From Streptomyces tagetis (GTDB lineage: Bacteria > Actinomycetota > Actinomycetes > Streptomycetales > Streptomycetaceae), in the NCBI RefSeq assembly GCF_018069565.1, contig NZ_JAGPNL010000001.1, positions 1,736,001 through 1,800,000 of the forward strand: a stretch of DNA of 64,000 nucleotides, written 5' to 3'. Each line of letters begins with the position of its first letter. Position 1 is the first letter of the stretch. The position numbers and the translations under genes were made by a program. The notes below the pieces were generated by a model. It ran no database searches, had not been told where the DNA came from, and worked only from the letters and a program-made list of their open reading frames with translations. This document shows, one piece after another, positions 18,431-29,591 of the stretch.

Positions 18431-19312
18431 ATGCGACAGTTCACCGCCGTCGTCAACCCCACCGCGGGCGGCGCCACCGCTGCCGCCGCCCTGCTCCGCG
18501 TGGCCCGGCCGCTCCGCGAGGCCGGCGCCGGACTGGAGACCGAGTACAGCCGCAGCCTCGACCACGCCCGGGACCTCGCCCGGCGGGCCGGCGAGCGCGG
18601 CCGGGTCGTGCTCGCCGTCGGCGGGGACGGCATGGCCGGCGGGATCGGCGGCGCCCTCAGCGGCACCGGCACCCCGCTCGGCCTCGTCCCCGCCGGCCGC
18701 GGCAACGACTTCGCCCGCGCCCTCGGACTCCCCGCCGAACCCGCCGCCCTCGCAGCGATCCTGCTGCGGGCCGAGCCGCGCCCCGTCGACACCATCGAGG
18801 TCACCTCGGCCGTCCACGACCGCGCCGTCGTCCTCGGCAGCGTCTACGCCGGGGTCGACGCGCTCGCCAACCACCACGCCAACCGGTCCCGGCTGCTGCG
18901 CGGCACCGCCTCCTACTACGCGGGCGCGCTGCGCGCGGTCACCACCTGGCGCACCACCCGCTACCGGGTCACCGTCGACGGGCAGGAGCACGCCTTCGCC
19001 GGCTACACCGTCGTGGCCGCCAACTCCGGTTACTACGGCTCCGACCGCCACATCGCCCCCGCCGCCCGGGTCGACGACGGGCTGCTGGAGGTCGTGATGA
19101 TCCACCACGCCCCGCGCCGGCTGTTCTTCGCCCTGATGAACGAGCTGGGCACCGGCGCCCACGTCCACCGGCCCCAGGTACGGGTGGTGCGCGGACGGCA
19201 GGTGCGGATCGAGGCCGACCGGCCGGTACCGTACGGCGCCGACGGCGAGGTCGAGGCCGCCGTCCCCGTCACCGCGCGGGTCCTGCCGGGGGCGCTGCGC
19301 GTCCTGTACTGA
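18431..19312 (+). CDS. Diacylglycerol/lipid kinase family protein
   Basis: 293 aa. The catalytic DAGK domain shows VVNPTAGG at 7-14, the nucleotide motif LAVGGDGMAGGIGGAL near 60-75, and GLVPAGRGNDFARALGLP. The C-terminal half matches the YegS/DgkB fold (VAANSGYYGS, IAPAARVDDGLLEVVMI). It would phosphorylate a diacylglycerol-like or sphingoid lipid with ATP. GGAGGC stands upstream. Its position behind the AGPS-like gene and next to glpD suggests work on a glycerolipid, but the substrate cannot be read from sequence. Confidence 0.87.
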   Translation: MRQFTAVVNPTAGGATAAAALLRVARPLREAGAGLETEYSRSLDHARDLARRAGERGRVVLAVGGDGMAGGIGGALSGTGTPLGLVPAGRGNDFARALGLPAEPAALAAILLRAEPRPVDTIEVTSAVHDRAVVLGSVYAGVDALANHHANRSRLLRGTASYYAGALRAVTTWRTTRYRVTVDGQEHAFAGYTVVAANSGYYGSDRHIAPAARVDDGLLEVVMIHHAPRRLFFALMNELGTGAHVHRPQVRVVRGRQVRIEADRPVPYGADGEVEAAVPVTARVLPGALRVLY

Positions 19313-19352
19313 CCGCCGCGCCGCTCCCCGGCACGACGGGGCCCGGACACGC

Positions 19353-19391
19353 CGCCGGACCGGACGCCGTGGGGCGGCGTCCGGTCCGGCG
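19353..19391. terminator. Terminator between lipid kinase and katE
   Basis: A perfect 17-bp stem (19353-19369 with 19375-19391) and TGGGG loop between convergent genes. Confidence 0.85.
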
Positions 19392-19401
19392 GGCGCCGGG
19401 A

Positions 19402-21675
<2,274 letters not shown>

Positions 21676-22090
21676 TTGCCTTGTCTCCGTTCTGCGCGGG
21701 CCGCTGCGCGCGGCCGGATGGACTCGGGTACCGGCTGCCGTCGTCGGGGCCGTGTCCGCGTACCCGGGTGCCGGACGGCAAGGCATGCGTGAGCGTGTCG
21801 GCGTCGGCGGGGCGGGGGGGCAGCCGGGAAGTGAGGGGCGGGTGTGACGGGGGAGTCTCCGTTCGCACGACCGTCCCCCCGTCGCGGGCCGGTTCCGTGA
21901 GGGTGCCTTCGGGGCGGGCGGGACCGGCCGGTGCCGCGGCGCGCGGCGGCTGGGGCATGACCGGGCTCCTTCTCACGGGTGCGGAACCAGCCTCACCGGC
22001 CCGGGTACGAGCCGCCACCGGAGACGGGCGCACGGGGGAGGAGCGCCCCTCCCCGCCGCCGAGCCCGCCCGGACACCCGGGCAAGGGGCC
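21676..22090. other. 415-bp region upstream of katE
   Basis: It lies between the katE start and the 3' end of the DUF2264 gene, both leftward. It holds the SigB-like promoter listed next. An 8-bp GACGGGGG/CCCCCGTC hairpin at 21846-21883 might terminate the upstream gene. No supported gene was found. Confidence 0.5.
21760..21784 (-). promoter_or_regulatory. SigB-type promoter for katE
   Basis: On the minus strand GCCT (21784-21781), 15 bases, then GGGTAC (21765-21760) fits the Streptomyces SigB consensus GnnT-N14-16-GGGTAY exactly. It would give an mRNA leader of about 80 nt. Confidence 0.6.
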
Positions 22091-24010
22091 CTAAGCGTGT
22101 TCCTGGGTCACCCGTACCGGAGCGAAGCGGACCCGGGTGCGCGGGCCGTCCGCCCAGCGCACCGTCACCCCGCGACCGTGCTCCGGGTCCGCCGTGACCT
22201 CCGCGACGGCGGACGGCCCCGGCGGCACCGGTCCCGCGGCGGCGGCGAGCACGGCCAGGCAGACGTGGAGCGAGACGCCCTCCGACTCCCCGGTCAGCCG
22301 CGGCACCTCGGCCCAGCGGGTGAAGGCGGTGCCCGCCGGGGCGCGCACCGGCTCGGGCCCGCCCGGCCAGTTGTACAGCGGGTGCAGGGCGGAGACCAGC
22401 GGCTCGTCGGGGCCGGTGGCCCAGCCGGTGTGCGTGACCCGCGTCCCCGGCGGCGCCCCGGTCACCCGGTGCACCCGCAGCTCGTACGGGCCGCGCGCCA
22501 CCGTCACGCTCTCCACCCGCAGCCCCGGCACCATCGGCGGACCGGTGGCGAAGACCGGCCGGTGCCACGAGGCGGCCCAGCCCCACCCGTCGCCGTGCCC
22601 CGCGCCGAGCGGCCGGATGCGGCGCCGCACGCCGGGCCGGCCGTCCACCTCGACGCCGAGGTGGTTGTCCGCCACGTTGCCGGGCGCCGTCGGCCCGGTC
22701 CGCGTCGAGTAGGCCAGCCGCCCGTAGTGCGGATCGTCCCCGGCCGCCGACTCGCCCTCGTGCGGCCGGACGTGGTCGCTGCCGTGGTTGTGCACCCGGA
22801 CGATGCCGTCGCCGCACGTGGAGTGCACCAGCAGTCCGGGCACCGGCAGCGCCAGCACCCGGTCGCCCTCCTCGACCGGCGCGGGCTCCTCCCGGTCGGT
22901 CCACAGCGGATGCCCGGCGGGCGCCAGCAGCGCGACGAACGCCTTCGACGCCCAGTACGGCGACGCCGGGCCCGAGTACGACTGGAGCGTCGGCTCGTGC
23001 GGGCCGTGCCACCCCCCGCTCAGCAGCCCGTCCCCGGTCAGCGCCCCGCGCTCCAGGAAGTGGCGCAGACTGCCGCCGGCCAGCCGCCGCGAGGCCCCCG
23101 GCGTCAGCGGCGTCCACCCCGTCACCGCGCCCAGGCCCACCGCCGAGACGGCGGCGAAACGGTAGGTCAGCGACCGGCCGAAGTGCGGCGGCGCCCCGTC
23201 CGCCCCGAACATCGCCGCGAACCCCTCCAGATGGCGGCGCAACCGCTCCCCGTACCGCCTCCCCGCCACCTCGTCACCGCCGAGGTGGGCGTCGAGCAGC
23301 GGGTACAGGTGCAGGGCCCAGCTGTTGTAGTGGTCGAAGGCGCGGCCGTCCCCGTCGGAGTACCAGCCCTCGCCCCGGTACCACCCCTCCAGCAGCTCCG
23401 CCGCCCGGCGCCGGGCGGCGGCCGTCTCCGCGTCGCCCCGCCCCACCGACTCCAGGAACCCGGCGACCGTGTACGGGAACAGGTACCAGTTGTTCGGCGC
23501 CGGCACGTGCCGCAGCGCCCCGCGCAGCCACGCCTCCGCCCGGTCCCGCACGTCGGCGTCCAGCCGGTCCCAGAGCCAGGGCGCGGTCAGCCGCAGCCCG
23601 AGCGCGACGGACGCCGACTCGACCATCGGCTGGCCCAGCGCGTCGTGCCCGAGGACCGGCGGCCACGACTCGGCGTCCTCGCGGCCCGGCGTGCGCGTCC
23701 CGGCGGCGAGCCCCCGCGCGTACCGCTCCAGCCAGCCCCGCGGGTCCGCGCCCCGGGCCCCGGCGACGCGGAAGGCCGCCGCGAGGAAGGTGCGCGCGTA
23801 GCCCTCCAGCCCGTCCGAGCGCACCCCCGAACGCGAGGGCCGGCCGGGCAGGTCCAGCAGCGCCCCGCCAGGCGTGCTCCACCGCCAGGCCGCGCCGAGC
23901 AGGCCGTCCGCCACCGCCTCCCAGTGCGCGCGGGTCCACCCGGTGTACGGACTCACCGCGCGGTCCTCGGCGGGCAGGGCGAACGGCAGGGGCGGGCGCG
24001 GGCCGCTCAT
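22091..24010 (-). CDS. DUF2264 domain protein
   Basis: 639 aa, cytoplasmic (no signal or membrane segment). The N-terminal 380 residues are the alpha-helical DUF2264 barrel: GALLDLPGRPSRSGVRSDGLEGYART, then PAPNNWYLFPYTVAGFLE, and EGWYSDGDGRAFDHYNSWALHLYPLL, rich in Trp and Tyr. The barrel continues with a beta-rich C-terminal region. The fold resembles (alpha/alpha)6 polysaccharide lyases or unsaturated glucuronyl hydrolases, so a sugar substrate is likely, but no catalytic role is established. An ACAGG is the only weak ribosome site. It lies 415 bp upstream of katE with no evident shared operon. Confidence 0.75.
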   Translation of the reverse strand: MSGPRPPLPFALPAEDRAVSPYTGWTRAHWEAVADGLLGAAWRWSTPGGALLDLPGRPSRSGVRSDGLEGYARTFLAAAFRVAGARGADPRGWLERYARGLAAGTRTPGREDAESWPPVLGHDALGQPMVESASVALGLRLTAPWLWDRLDADVRDRAEAWLRGALRHVPAPNNWYLFPYTVAGFLESVGRGDAETAAARRRAAELLEGWYRGEGWYSDGDGRAFDHYNSWALHLYPLLDAHLGGDEVAGRRYGERLRRHLEGFAAMFGADGAPPHFGRSLTYRFAAVSAVGLGAVTGWTPLTPGASRRLAGGSLRHFLERGALTGDGLLSGGWHGPHEPTLQSYSGPASPYWASKAFVALLAPAGHPLWTDREEPAPVEEGDRVLALPVPGLLVHSTCGDGIVRVHNHGSDHVRPHEGESAAGDDPHYGRLAYSTRTGPTAPGNVADNHLGVEVDGRPGVRRRIRPLGAGHGDGWGWAASWHRPVFATGPPMVPGLRVESVTVARGPYELRVHRVTGAPPGTRVTHTGWATGPDEPLVSALHPLYNWPGGPEPVRAPAGTAFTRWAEVPRLTGESEGVSLHVCLAVLAAAAGPVPPGPSAVAEVTADPEHGRGVTVRWADGPRTRVRFAPVRVTQEHA

Positions 24011-24333
24011 GCGGCCGGCCTGTCGCGTCGTACCGGAGGGACCGGGGCGCGTCGTCGTGCGTCGGTCACGGCGGTCCCTTCGCCGGGCGGGCTCCGGTGG
24101 CACCGGCATCGTTCCACCGCCGGGAGGCCCCGGCAAGGGTGCCCCTCCCGCCGGGCGGGGGCGGGCGGAGGCGGGCCGGGGCGGGCGGAACAGGACCCCG
24201 CGACGCCGCTCCCGTGCCCGGGGCCTGAGTGAACGATGAGAATTCGTACGCCTGTTGAACACACCGGCCGCCGCGTCCGTATGAAGCCGGGGGCATTCCA
24301 TGCCCCGAGTCCGTCACGACGTAGGAGCACGCC
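24011..24333. other. 323-bp divergent promoter region
   Basis: It is G/C-rich, with GGCGGGCGG-type runs around 24150-24190, and no gene. Near the right end TTGAAC (24255-24260) and GTATGA (24279-24284), 18 bp apart, form a possible promoter for the DUF1996 gene. Confidence 0.4.
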
Positions 24334-26382
24334 TTGGGACACAACAGGCGCAGACGCCCGACCGGGGCGCGGCGCGCGACCTTCGGAGCGTTCGCACTGA
24401 TCTTGGGAGGCGGCGGCCTGGTCGCCGTGAACGTCATCGCCTCCGCGACCGAGTCCTCGAACGCGGCCGTGCCCCTGGGCAGTTCCGGCATCGCCGCCAC
24501 CGTCGACTGCCCCGACCTGAGCGAGCGGCTGACGACGGTGCCCGACGGGGCCAGGGCCGACGTCGACACCGAACTCGCCCGCATGGACGAGCAGATCGCC
24601 ACCGCCTACCGCCAGCTCCAGGAAGCCGCCCGCACCGCGGACGACGGCACCCTCGACGAGGCCGCCCTGCTCGGCCCGTTGAACAAGGAGCGGGCCGCCG
24701 GCATCGAGCGCATCACCGCCGCCATGGAGGGGGCCGGCGAGCGCCCCGAGGGACTGGAGGCGCTGGCCCAGTGCGCCCTGCTGCGCACCGAGGTCACCCC
24801 GGCGGCGAGCGAGGGCGCGGACGGCGGCCAGGACGGCGCCGGCGCGGGCGAGAACGCGCCGCAGGAGCCCGGCAACGGCGGCCAGGCGGGCAACGGCCCG
24901 GTCGCCGCCGACTTCGCCGACATCATGTCCGTCGAGCCCGCCGCCGAGCCGGCCCAGGGCAAGAAGGCTTCGCGCGGCACCTTCAGCAGCAGTTGCGGCG
25001 TCAACGCCGAGGGGCTCTACAACTCGGACAACATCATCGTCGCCCCCGGCGTCGGCAACGGCGCCCACCACTTCCACGACTACATCGGCAACCAGGCCAA
25101 CAACGCCTTCGCCAGCGACGACGACCTGGCCGCCGCCGCCACGAGCTGCGCCGACCAGGGCGACAAGTCCTCGTACTACTGGCCCGTGCTGCGGCTCCAG
25201 AACGGCACCACCGAGAAGGACGCCGAATCGCCCGGCGGCGGCATCGAGGGCAACGCCGGTCAGATCCTCACCGCCAAGGAGGTCACCCTGACCTTCGTCG
25301 GCAACGAGCGCGGCAAGGTCACCGAGATGCCGAAGCTGCTGCGCATCATCACCGGTGACGCCAAGGCGTTTGTCAACGGCGTCGCCAACGCCAACGCCTC
25401 CTGGAGCTGCACCGGCCTGGAGGACCGCCAGCTCAAGGACAAGTACCCGCTCTGCCCGCAGGGCAGCGACGTGGTGCGCACCTTCACGTTCCAGAGCTGC
25501 TGGGACGGCCGGAACATCGACAGCGCCAACCACCGCACCCACGTGGCCTTCCCCGGCGCCGACGGCACCTGCCCCGACGGCTTCCAGCCCATCCCGCGCC
25601 TCGTGCAGCGCATCGTCTACGACGTCGACGCGCCGAGCCTGGCCGACGGGGGCAAGACCACGCCGCTGTTCGCGGTGGACTCCTTCCCCGAGCAGCTCCA
25701 CAAGCCGGTCACCGACCACGGCGACTTCATCAACCTCTTCGACGAGGGCCTGATGCGGGAGGTGGCCGACTGCATCAACACCGGCCGCACCTGTGGCGCC
25801 GACGCCCCGCCCGCCGAGGAGCCGGGCCAGGGCGAGGAGCCCAAGGAGCAGCCCAAGGAGCAGCCCGGCGCCACCCAGCCCCCGGCCGACGGCGGCAAGG
25901 ACGGCGGCGGTAAGGACGGCGGCAAGGACGGCAAGGACGCCGACGGCAAGGACGGCGGCAAGGACCAGGGCGGCAAGGACGACGCCGGCAAGGACGGCAA
26001 GGACCAGGGCGGCGACGCCACCGCCGCGCCCTCCGACGCCGCCTCCGCCCCCGCCGGGCAGGACGGGAACGGCAAGGACGGGGACGGCAAGGAGGCCGCA
26101 CCCGCCGACCGTGACGGTGCCGCCGCCTCCCCGGACGCCGAGCCCCGCGCCGCCACGACCGCGCCGGACACCACCGGCGACGTCGGCAGCGCCGTCGCCA
26201 CGCCCGAGGCCGGTCAGACCACGCCGGGCGGCATCGCCGGCGCGGCGCCCCAGGCGCAGGGTGTGCAGGGCGACCTCGCCGAGACCGGCGCGGGCCTCGG
26301 ACTGTGGCCCGCGGTGGCCGGTGGCGTCCTGTTCGCCGCCGGATGCGTGCTGCTGATCCGCACCAGGCGCCAGACCGCCTGA
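24334..26382 (+). CDS. DUF1996 surface protein with LAETG sortase signal
   Basis: 682 aa, starting at a rare TTG with GTAGGAG 6 nt upstream. The N-terminus has a signal peptide (HNRRRRPTGARR, then a hydrophobic stretch). Residues about 50-190 are helical and Ala/Glu-rich. DUF1996 spans about 215-480, with GNGAHHFHDYIGN, TSCADQGDKSSYYWPVL and HRTHVAFP plus the conserved Cys. A Lys/Asp/Gly repeat region (about 520-560) forms a flexible stalk. The end is LAETG at 648-652, a membrane segment, then RTRRQTA, the class E sortase pattern of Streptomyces. It should be covalently anchored to peptidoglycan. Its function is unknown. Confidence 0.85.
   Translation: MGHNRRRRPTGARRATFGAFALILGGGGLVAVNVIASATESSNAAVPLGSSGIAATVDCPDLSERLTTVPDGARADVDTELARMDEQIATAYRQLQEAARTADDGTLDEAALLGPLNKERAAGIERITAAMEGAGERPEGLEALAQCALLRTEVTPAASEGADGGQDGAGAGENAPQEPGNGGQAGNGPVAADFADIMSVEPAAEPAQGKKASRGTFSSSCGVNAEGLYNSDNIIVAPGVGNGAHHFHDYIGNQANNAFASDDDLAAAATSCADQGDKSSYYWPVLRLQNGTTEKDAESPGGGIEGNAGQILTAKEVTLTFVGNERGKVTEMPKLLRIITGDAKAFVNGVANANASWSCTGLEDRQLKDKYPLCPQGSDVVRTFTFQSCWDGRNIDSANHRTHVAFPGADGTCPDGFQPIPRLVQRIVYDVDAPSLADGGKTTPLFAVDSFPEQLHKPVTDHGDFINLFDEGLMREVADCINTGRTCGADAPPAEEPGQGEEPKEQPKEQPGATQPPADGGKDGGGKDGGKDGKDADGKDGGKDQGGKDDAGKDGKDQGGDATAAPSDAASAPAGQDGNGKDGDGKEAAPADRDGAAASPDAEPRAATTAPDTTGDVGSAVATPEAGQTTPGGIAGAAPQAQGVQGDLAETGAGLGLWPAVAGGVLFAAGCVLLIRTRRQTA
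25888..26013 (+). repeat. Lys-Asp-Gly coding repeat
   Basis: Imperfect GGCAAGGAC units recur about a dozen times within the DUF1996 gene, encoding GKD/GGKD. Unit number is likely to vary between strains. Confidence 0.75.
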
Positions 26383-26412
26383 CGCCGGCCCACGGCCCGG
26401 CACCGGCATGAC

Positions 26413-26452
26413 GACGGGCGGGCGGGAACCCTCTGGTTCCCGCCCGCCCGTC
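26413..26452. terminator. Terminator between DUF1996 gene and terD
   Basis: Perfect 18-bp stem (26413-26430 with 26435-26452) and CTCT loop, between convergent genes. Confidence 0.85.
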
Positions 26453-26471
26453 CGCGTGCCGGCCGTACCGC

Positions 26472-27047
26472 TCAGACGTTGACGCCGAAGTCGGCGGCGA
26501 TCCCGGCGAGACCGGAGGCGTACCCCTGGCCGACCGCGCGGAACTTCCACTCGGCGCCGTGCCGGTACAGCTCGCCGAAGATCATGGCGGTCTCGGTCGC
26601 CGCGTCCTCGGAGAGGTCGTAGCGGGCGATCTCCTGGTTGTCCGCCTGGTTCACGACCCGGATGAAGGCGTTGCGGACCTGGCCGAAGCTCTGGCCCCGG
26701 TTCTCCGCGTCGTGGATCGAGACCGGGAAGACGATCTTGTCGATGTCGGCGGGCACCCCGGCCAGGTTCACCTTGATCGACTCGTCGTCGCCCTCGCCCT
26801 CGCCGGTGAGGTTGTCACCGGTGTGGTGGACCGAGCCGTCCGGGCTGGTGAGGTTGTTGTAGAAGACGAAGTGCCCGTCGCCGGGCACCTTTCCGGTGGC
26901 GTTCAGGAGCAGCGCGGAGGCGTCCAGGTCGTAGTCGGTGCCGGTGGTGGTGCGCACGTCCCAGCCGAGGCCGATCAGCACCGCGGTCAGACCGGGCGCC
27001 GCCTTGCTGAGCGAGACGTTGCCGCCCTTGGACAGGGAAACTCCCAC
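26472..27047 (-). CDS. terD: TerD-family tellurium/stress resistance protein
   Basis: 191 aa, the full TerD length. It begins [15 protein letters not shown], then [53 protein letters not shown] and [16 protein letters not shown]. The acidic Asp/Glu clusters form the family's calcium-binding sites. TerD proteins act in tellurite and other chemical stress and in development; their biochemical role is still debated. AAGGAG lies 8 nt upstream. A 14-bp palindrome 62-75 bp upstream is a candidate operator. It is transcribed alone. Confidence 0.93.
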   Translation of the reverse strand: MGVSLSKGGNVSLSKAAPGLTAVLIGLGWDVRTTTGTDYDLDASALLLNATGKVPGDGHFVFYNNLTSPDGSVHHTGDNLTGEGEGDDESIKVNLAGVPADIDKIVFPVSIHDAENRGQSFGQVRNAFIRVVNQADNQEIARYDLSEDAATETAMIFGELYRHGAEWKFRAVGQGYASGLAGIAADFGVNV

Positions 27048-27108
27048 TGCGTACTCCTTCGTCGGGACTGCGCTGCGGGCCCGCCCCTCGCGGACCCCTT
27101 CATTTAAT

Positions 27109-27122
27109 CTACAGCACTGTAG
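27109..27122. promoter_or_regulatory. Palindrome upstream of terD
   Basis: CTACAGCACTGTAG is an inverted repeat with CA centre. It lies in an unusually AT-rich stretch; minus-strand TAGATT overlapping its edge could be a -10. Repressor unknown. Confidence 0.45.
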
Positions 27123-27167
27123 AAATTGGCTCGGGGCCGCCGTACGACCCCCGCAGGGGGCTCCGGG

Positions 27168-27620
27168 TCACTCCGTCAGCCCGGCGGCCACGGTCGCGCC
27201 CAGCTCCCAGCACGCCTCCAGGTCCGCTTTGGCGGGCTCCCCCGTCACGCTCACCGCGGGGGCCGCCCGCTGCCAGCCCAGCCCGGTGGTGACCGTCTCC
27301 AGGGCGCGCAGCGCGCCGGTCGTGTCGTTGCCGCCGTGCACCCAGGAGCCGAAGGGCCGGCCGCGCGTCTCGTCCAGGCACGGGTAGTAGACCTGGTCGA
27401 AGAAGTGCTTGAGGGCGCCGGACATGTAGCCCAGGTTGGCAGGGGTGCCGAGGAGGTAGCCGTCGGCCTCCAGCACGTCGACGGCCGTCGCGGCGAGCGC
27501 CGCGCGCCGCACCACCCGTACGCCCTCGATCTCGGGCGCGGTCGCCCCGTTCACGACGGCTTCGAGCAGCGCCTGGCAGTTCGGGGACGGGGTGTGATGC
27601 ACGATCAGCAAGGTGGCCAC
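27168..27620 (-). CDS. Flavodoxin/NAD(P)H-dependent FMN reductase-like protein
   Basis: 150 aa. It starts VATLLIVHHTPSPNCQALLEAV, where HTPSPN is the phosphate-binding loop for FMN. It continues with ADGYLLGTPANLGYMSGALKHFFDQ, the second flavin loop with the T-P-x-N/G pattern, and GSWVHGGNDTTGAL. It is likely an FMN-binding redox enzyme of the WrbA/flavodoxin fold. The GTG at 27620 is chosen by GCAGG upstream and by the domain start; an ATG at 27656 adds an unconserved 12 residues. It probably stands alone, 168 bp from the MFS gene's 3' end. Confidence 0.8.
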   Translation of the reverse strand: MATLLIVHHTPSPNCQALLEAVVNGATAPEIEGVRVVRRAALAATAVDVLEADGYLLGTPANLGYMSGALKHFFDQVYYPCLDETRGRPFGSWVHGGNDTTGALRALETVTTGLGWQRAAPAVSVTGEPAKADLEACWELGATVAAGLTE

Positions 27621-27711
27621 ACCCGAGAGCCTGCCGTCCGGCCCCGCGGACCGCAACCAAGCGCCGGGCCGCGGGGCGGGGGAGGCGGCGGGCCGCGGGG
27701 CGGGGCCATGC

Positions 27712-27748
27712 CGAGGGGCCGCCCCCCGAAGCGGGAGGCGGCCCCTCG
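27712..27748 (-). terminator. Terminator after MFS gene
   Basis: CGAGGGGCCGCC (27712-27723) pairs perfectly with GGCGGCCCCTCG (27737-27748), 12 bp with a 13-nt loop. It lies 41 bp beyond the MFS stop. Confidence 0.75.
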
Positions 27749-27788
27749 TGACCGCGGTCGTACGCGCCCGTACGACGCCGTGGTGCCG

Positions 27789-29414
27789 TCAGGCGACCGG
27801 CGCCACCGCGTCCTTGCCGGCGGCCGGGCCCTCGCCGTCCGCCGGCCGCGCGGCGGCCGACTCCTCGGCGAGGCGCTCCATGCCGCTGGTGGTCTTCAGC
27901 GGCTTCTCCTTGAGGAAGACCACGGCGACCAGCGCCAGCAGCGCGAACGGCGTGGCGATCAGGAACAGGTCGGCGGTGGCGACCCCGTAGGCGTGCTCGA
28001 CCAGGGCCCGCATCGGCGCGGGCAGCGTCGACATGTCGGGCACCCGGGTCTCGCCGTCCCCTGCCGGGGCGGCCATGCCGGCCTCCCGCAGACCGCGGGC
28101 CATCTCGTCGGCGACCCGGTTGGCGAGGATCGCGCCGAGGACGCTGGTGCCGATGGTGCCGCCCATGCTGCGGAAGAAGGACAGCACGGAGGTCGCGGTG
28201 CCCAGCTCGGCGGCGGGCACGTCGTTCTGCGCGGCCAGCACCAGGTTCTGCATCAGCATGCCGACGCCGACGCCGAGGATGGCCATGAAGAGGCTCAGCA
28301 CGGCGAAGTCCGTACCGGCGTCGATCGTGGAGAGCAGCGCCAGGCCGACGGCCATGGTGATCGCGCCGGCCACCAGGTACCGCTTCCACTTGCCGGTCCG
28401 GCTGATGACCTGCCCGGCGACGGTGGAGGAGACCAGCAGGCCGAGGATCATCGGCAGGCTCATCAGACCCGCGGCGGTCGGCGTCTTGCCCAGGGAGATC
28501 TGGAAGTACTGCGAGAGGAAGACGGTCCCGCCGAACATGGCGACACCGACGAAGAGGCTCGCCACGGTGGTCAGCGTCACCGTGCGGTTGCGGAAGATGC
28601 CGAGCGGGATGACCGGCTCCGCGGCACGGGACTCGACGAAGACCGCGCCGACCAGCAGGACGACACCGCCACCGGCCAGGGCCGCGGTCTGCCAGGACGC
28701 CCAGTCGAACTCGTTGCCTGCCAGCGAGACCCAGATGAGCAGCGCGCAGACGCCGGCCACGATCAGGAAGGCGCCGAGCCAGTCGATGCGCACCTCGCGC
28801 CTGACCGTGGGCAGCCGCAGCGTGCGCTGGAGCAGCGCGATGGCGAGCAGCGCGAACGGCACGCCGATGAAGAAGCACCAGCGCCAGCCCAGCCACGAGG
28901 TGTCGACCAGCACGCCGCCCACCAGCGGACCGGCCACCGTGCCCACGGCGAAGACGGCACCGAAGATGCCGGCGTACTTGCCGAGCCGGCGGGGCGGGAT
29001 CACGGAGGCCATCACGACCTGCGCGAGGGCCGTCAGACCACCCGCGCCGACGCCCTGCACCACCCGGCTGAAGATCAGCAGCTCGACGCCGTGCGAGAAG
29101 CCCGCCAGCAGCGAGCCGACGACGAAGAGGCCCAGCGAGAGCTGGAGCAGCAGCTTCTTGTTGAAGAGGTCGGACAGCTTGCCCCACAGGGGCACCGTCG
29201 CCGTCATGGCGAGCAGTTCGGAGGTGACGACCCAGGTGTAGGACGACTGGCTGGCGCCCAGGTCGGCGATGATCGTCGGCAGGGCGTTGGAGACCACCGT
29301 GCCGGCCAGGATGGCGACGAACATGCCGGCCATCAGGCCGGACATGGCCTGGAGTATCTGCCGGTGGGTCATGGAGGTGGGAGGCGCGTCGGCGGGCGCC
29401 TGGGCTGCGGTCAC
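27789..29414 (-). CDS. MFS efflux transporter (DHA2 type) of a TetR-MFS pair
   Basis: About 541 aa with 14 predicted membrane helices. MSGLMAGMFVAILAGTVVSNALPTI is TM1, with later motifs GKLSDLFNKK and FAVGTVAGPLVGGVL. A long loop follows before the last helix, and the C-terminus is charged. This is the multidrug exporter family. The GTG at 29414 has a weak GAAGAAAG upstream; an ATG at 29371 lacks any. It lies 177 bp downstream of a TetR gene on the same strand, so the usual drug-responsive repression is expected. Substrate unknown. Confidence 0.87.
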   Translation of the reverse strand: MTAAQAPADAPPTSMTHRQILQAMSGLMAGMFVAILAGTVVSNALPTIIADLGASQSSYTWVVTSELLAMTATVPLWGKLSDLFNKKLLLQLSLGLFVVGSLLAGFSHGVELLIFSRVVQGVGAGGLTALAQVVMASVIPPRRLGKYAGIFGAVFAVGTVAGPLVGGVLVDTSWLGWRWCFFIGVPFALLAIALLQRTLRLPTVRREVRIDWLGAFLIVAGVCALLIWVSLAGNEFDWASWQTAALAGGGVVLLVGAVFVESRAAEPVIPLGIFRNRTVTLTTVASLFVGVAMFGGTVFLSQYFQISLGKTPTAAGLMSLPMILGLLVSSTVAGQVISRTGKWKRYLVAGAITMAVGLALLSTIDAGTDFAVLSLFMAILGVGVGMLMQNLVLAAQNDVPAAELGTATSVLSFFRSMGGTIGTSVLGAILANRVADEMARGLREAGMAAPAGDGETRVPDMSTLPAPMRALVEHAYGVATADLFLIATPFALLALVAVVFLKEKPLKTTSGMERLAEESAAARPADGEGPAAGKDAVAPVA

Positions 29415-29591
29415 GGGCTTTCTTCGTCTCTTTCGGTGGTGATCGGCTGGTGCGCGCGGCCTGGGCGCCGACCGGCGTCGGCGGGCCCGGGGCGGGGCAG
29501 GCGAGGGTGTGGCGGGTGGTGCGGGCGGGGCGGGCGACCGCGCGGGTGGAGCGCGGGCGACCACGGGCCGGGCGGCGGGCCCGGGGCGGGG

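Noticed and set aside
25888..26013. CRISPR or tandem repeat array
   Set aside because: The repeats are in-frame GKD codons of the DUF1996 gene with no spacers; they are protein repeats.
27106..27122. LexA box at terD
   Set aside because: The palindrome is CTACAG-N2-CTGTAG, not GAAC-N4-GTTC.
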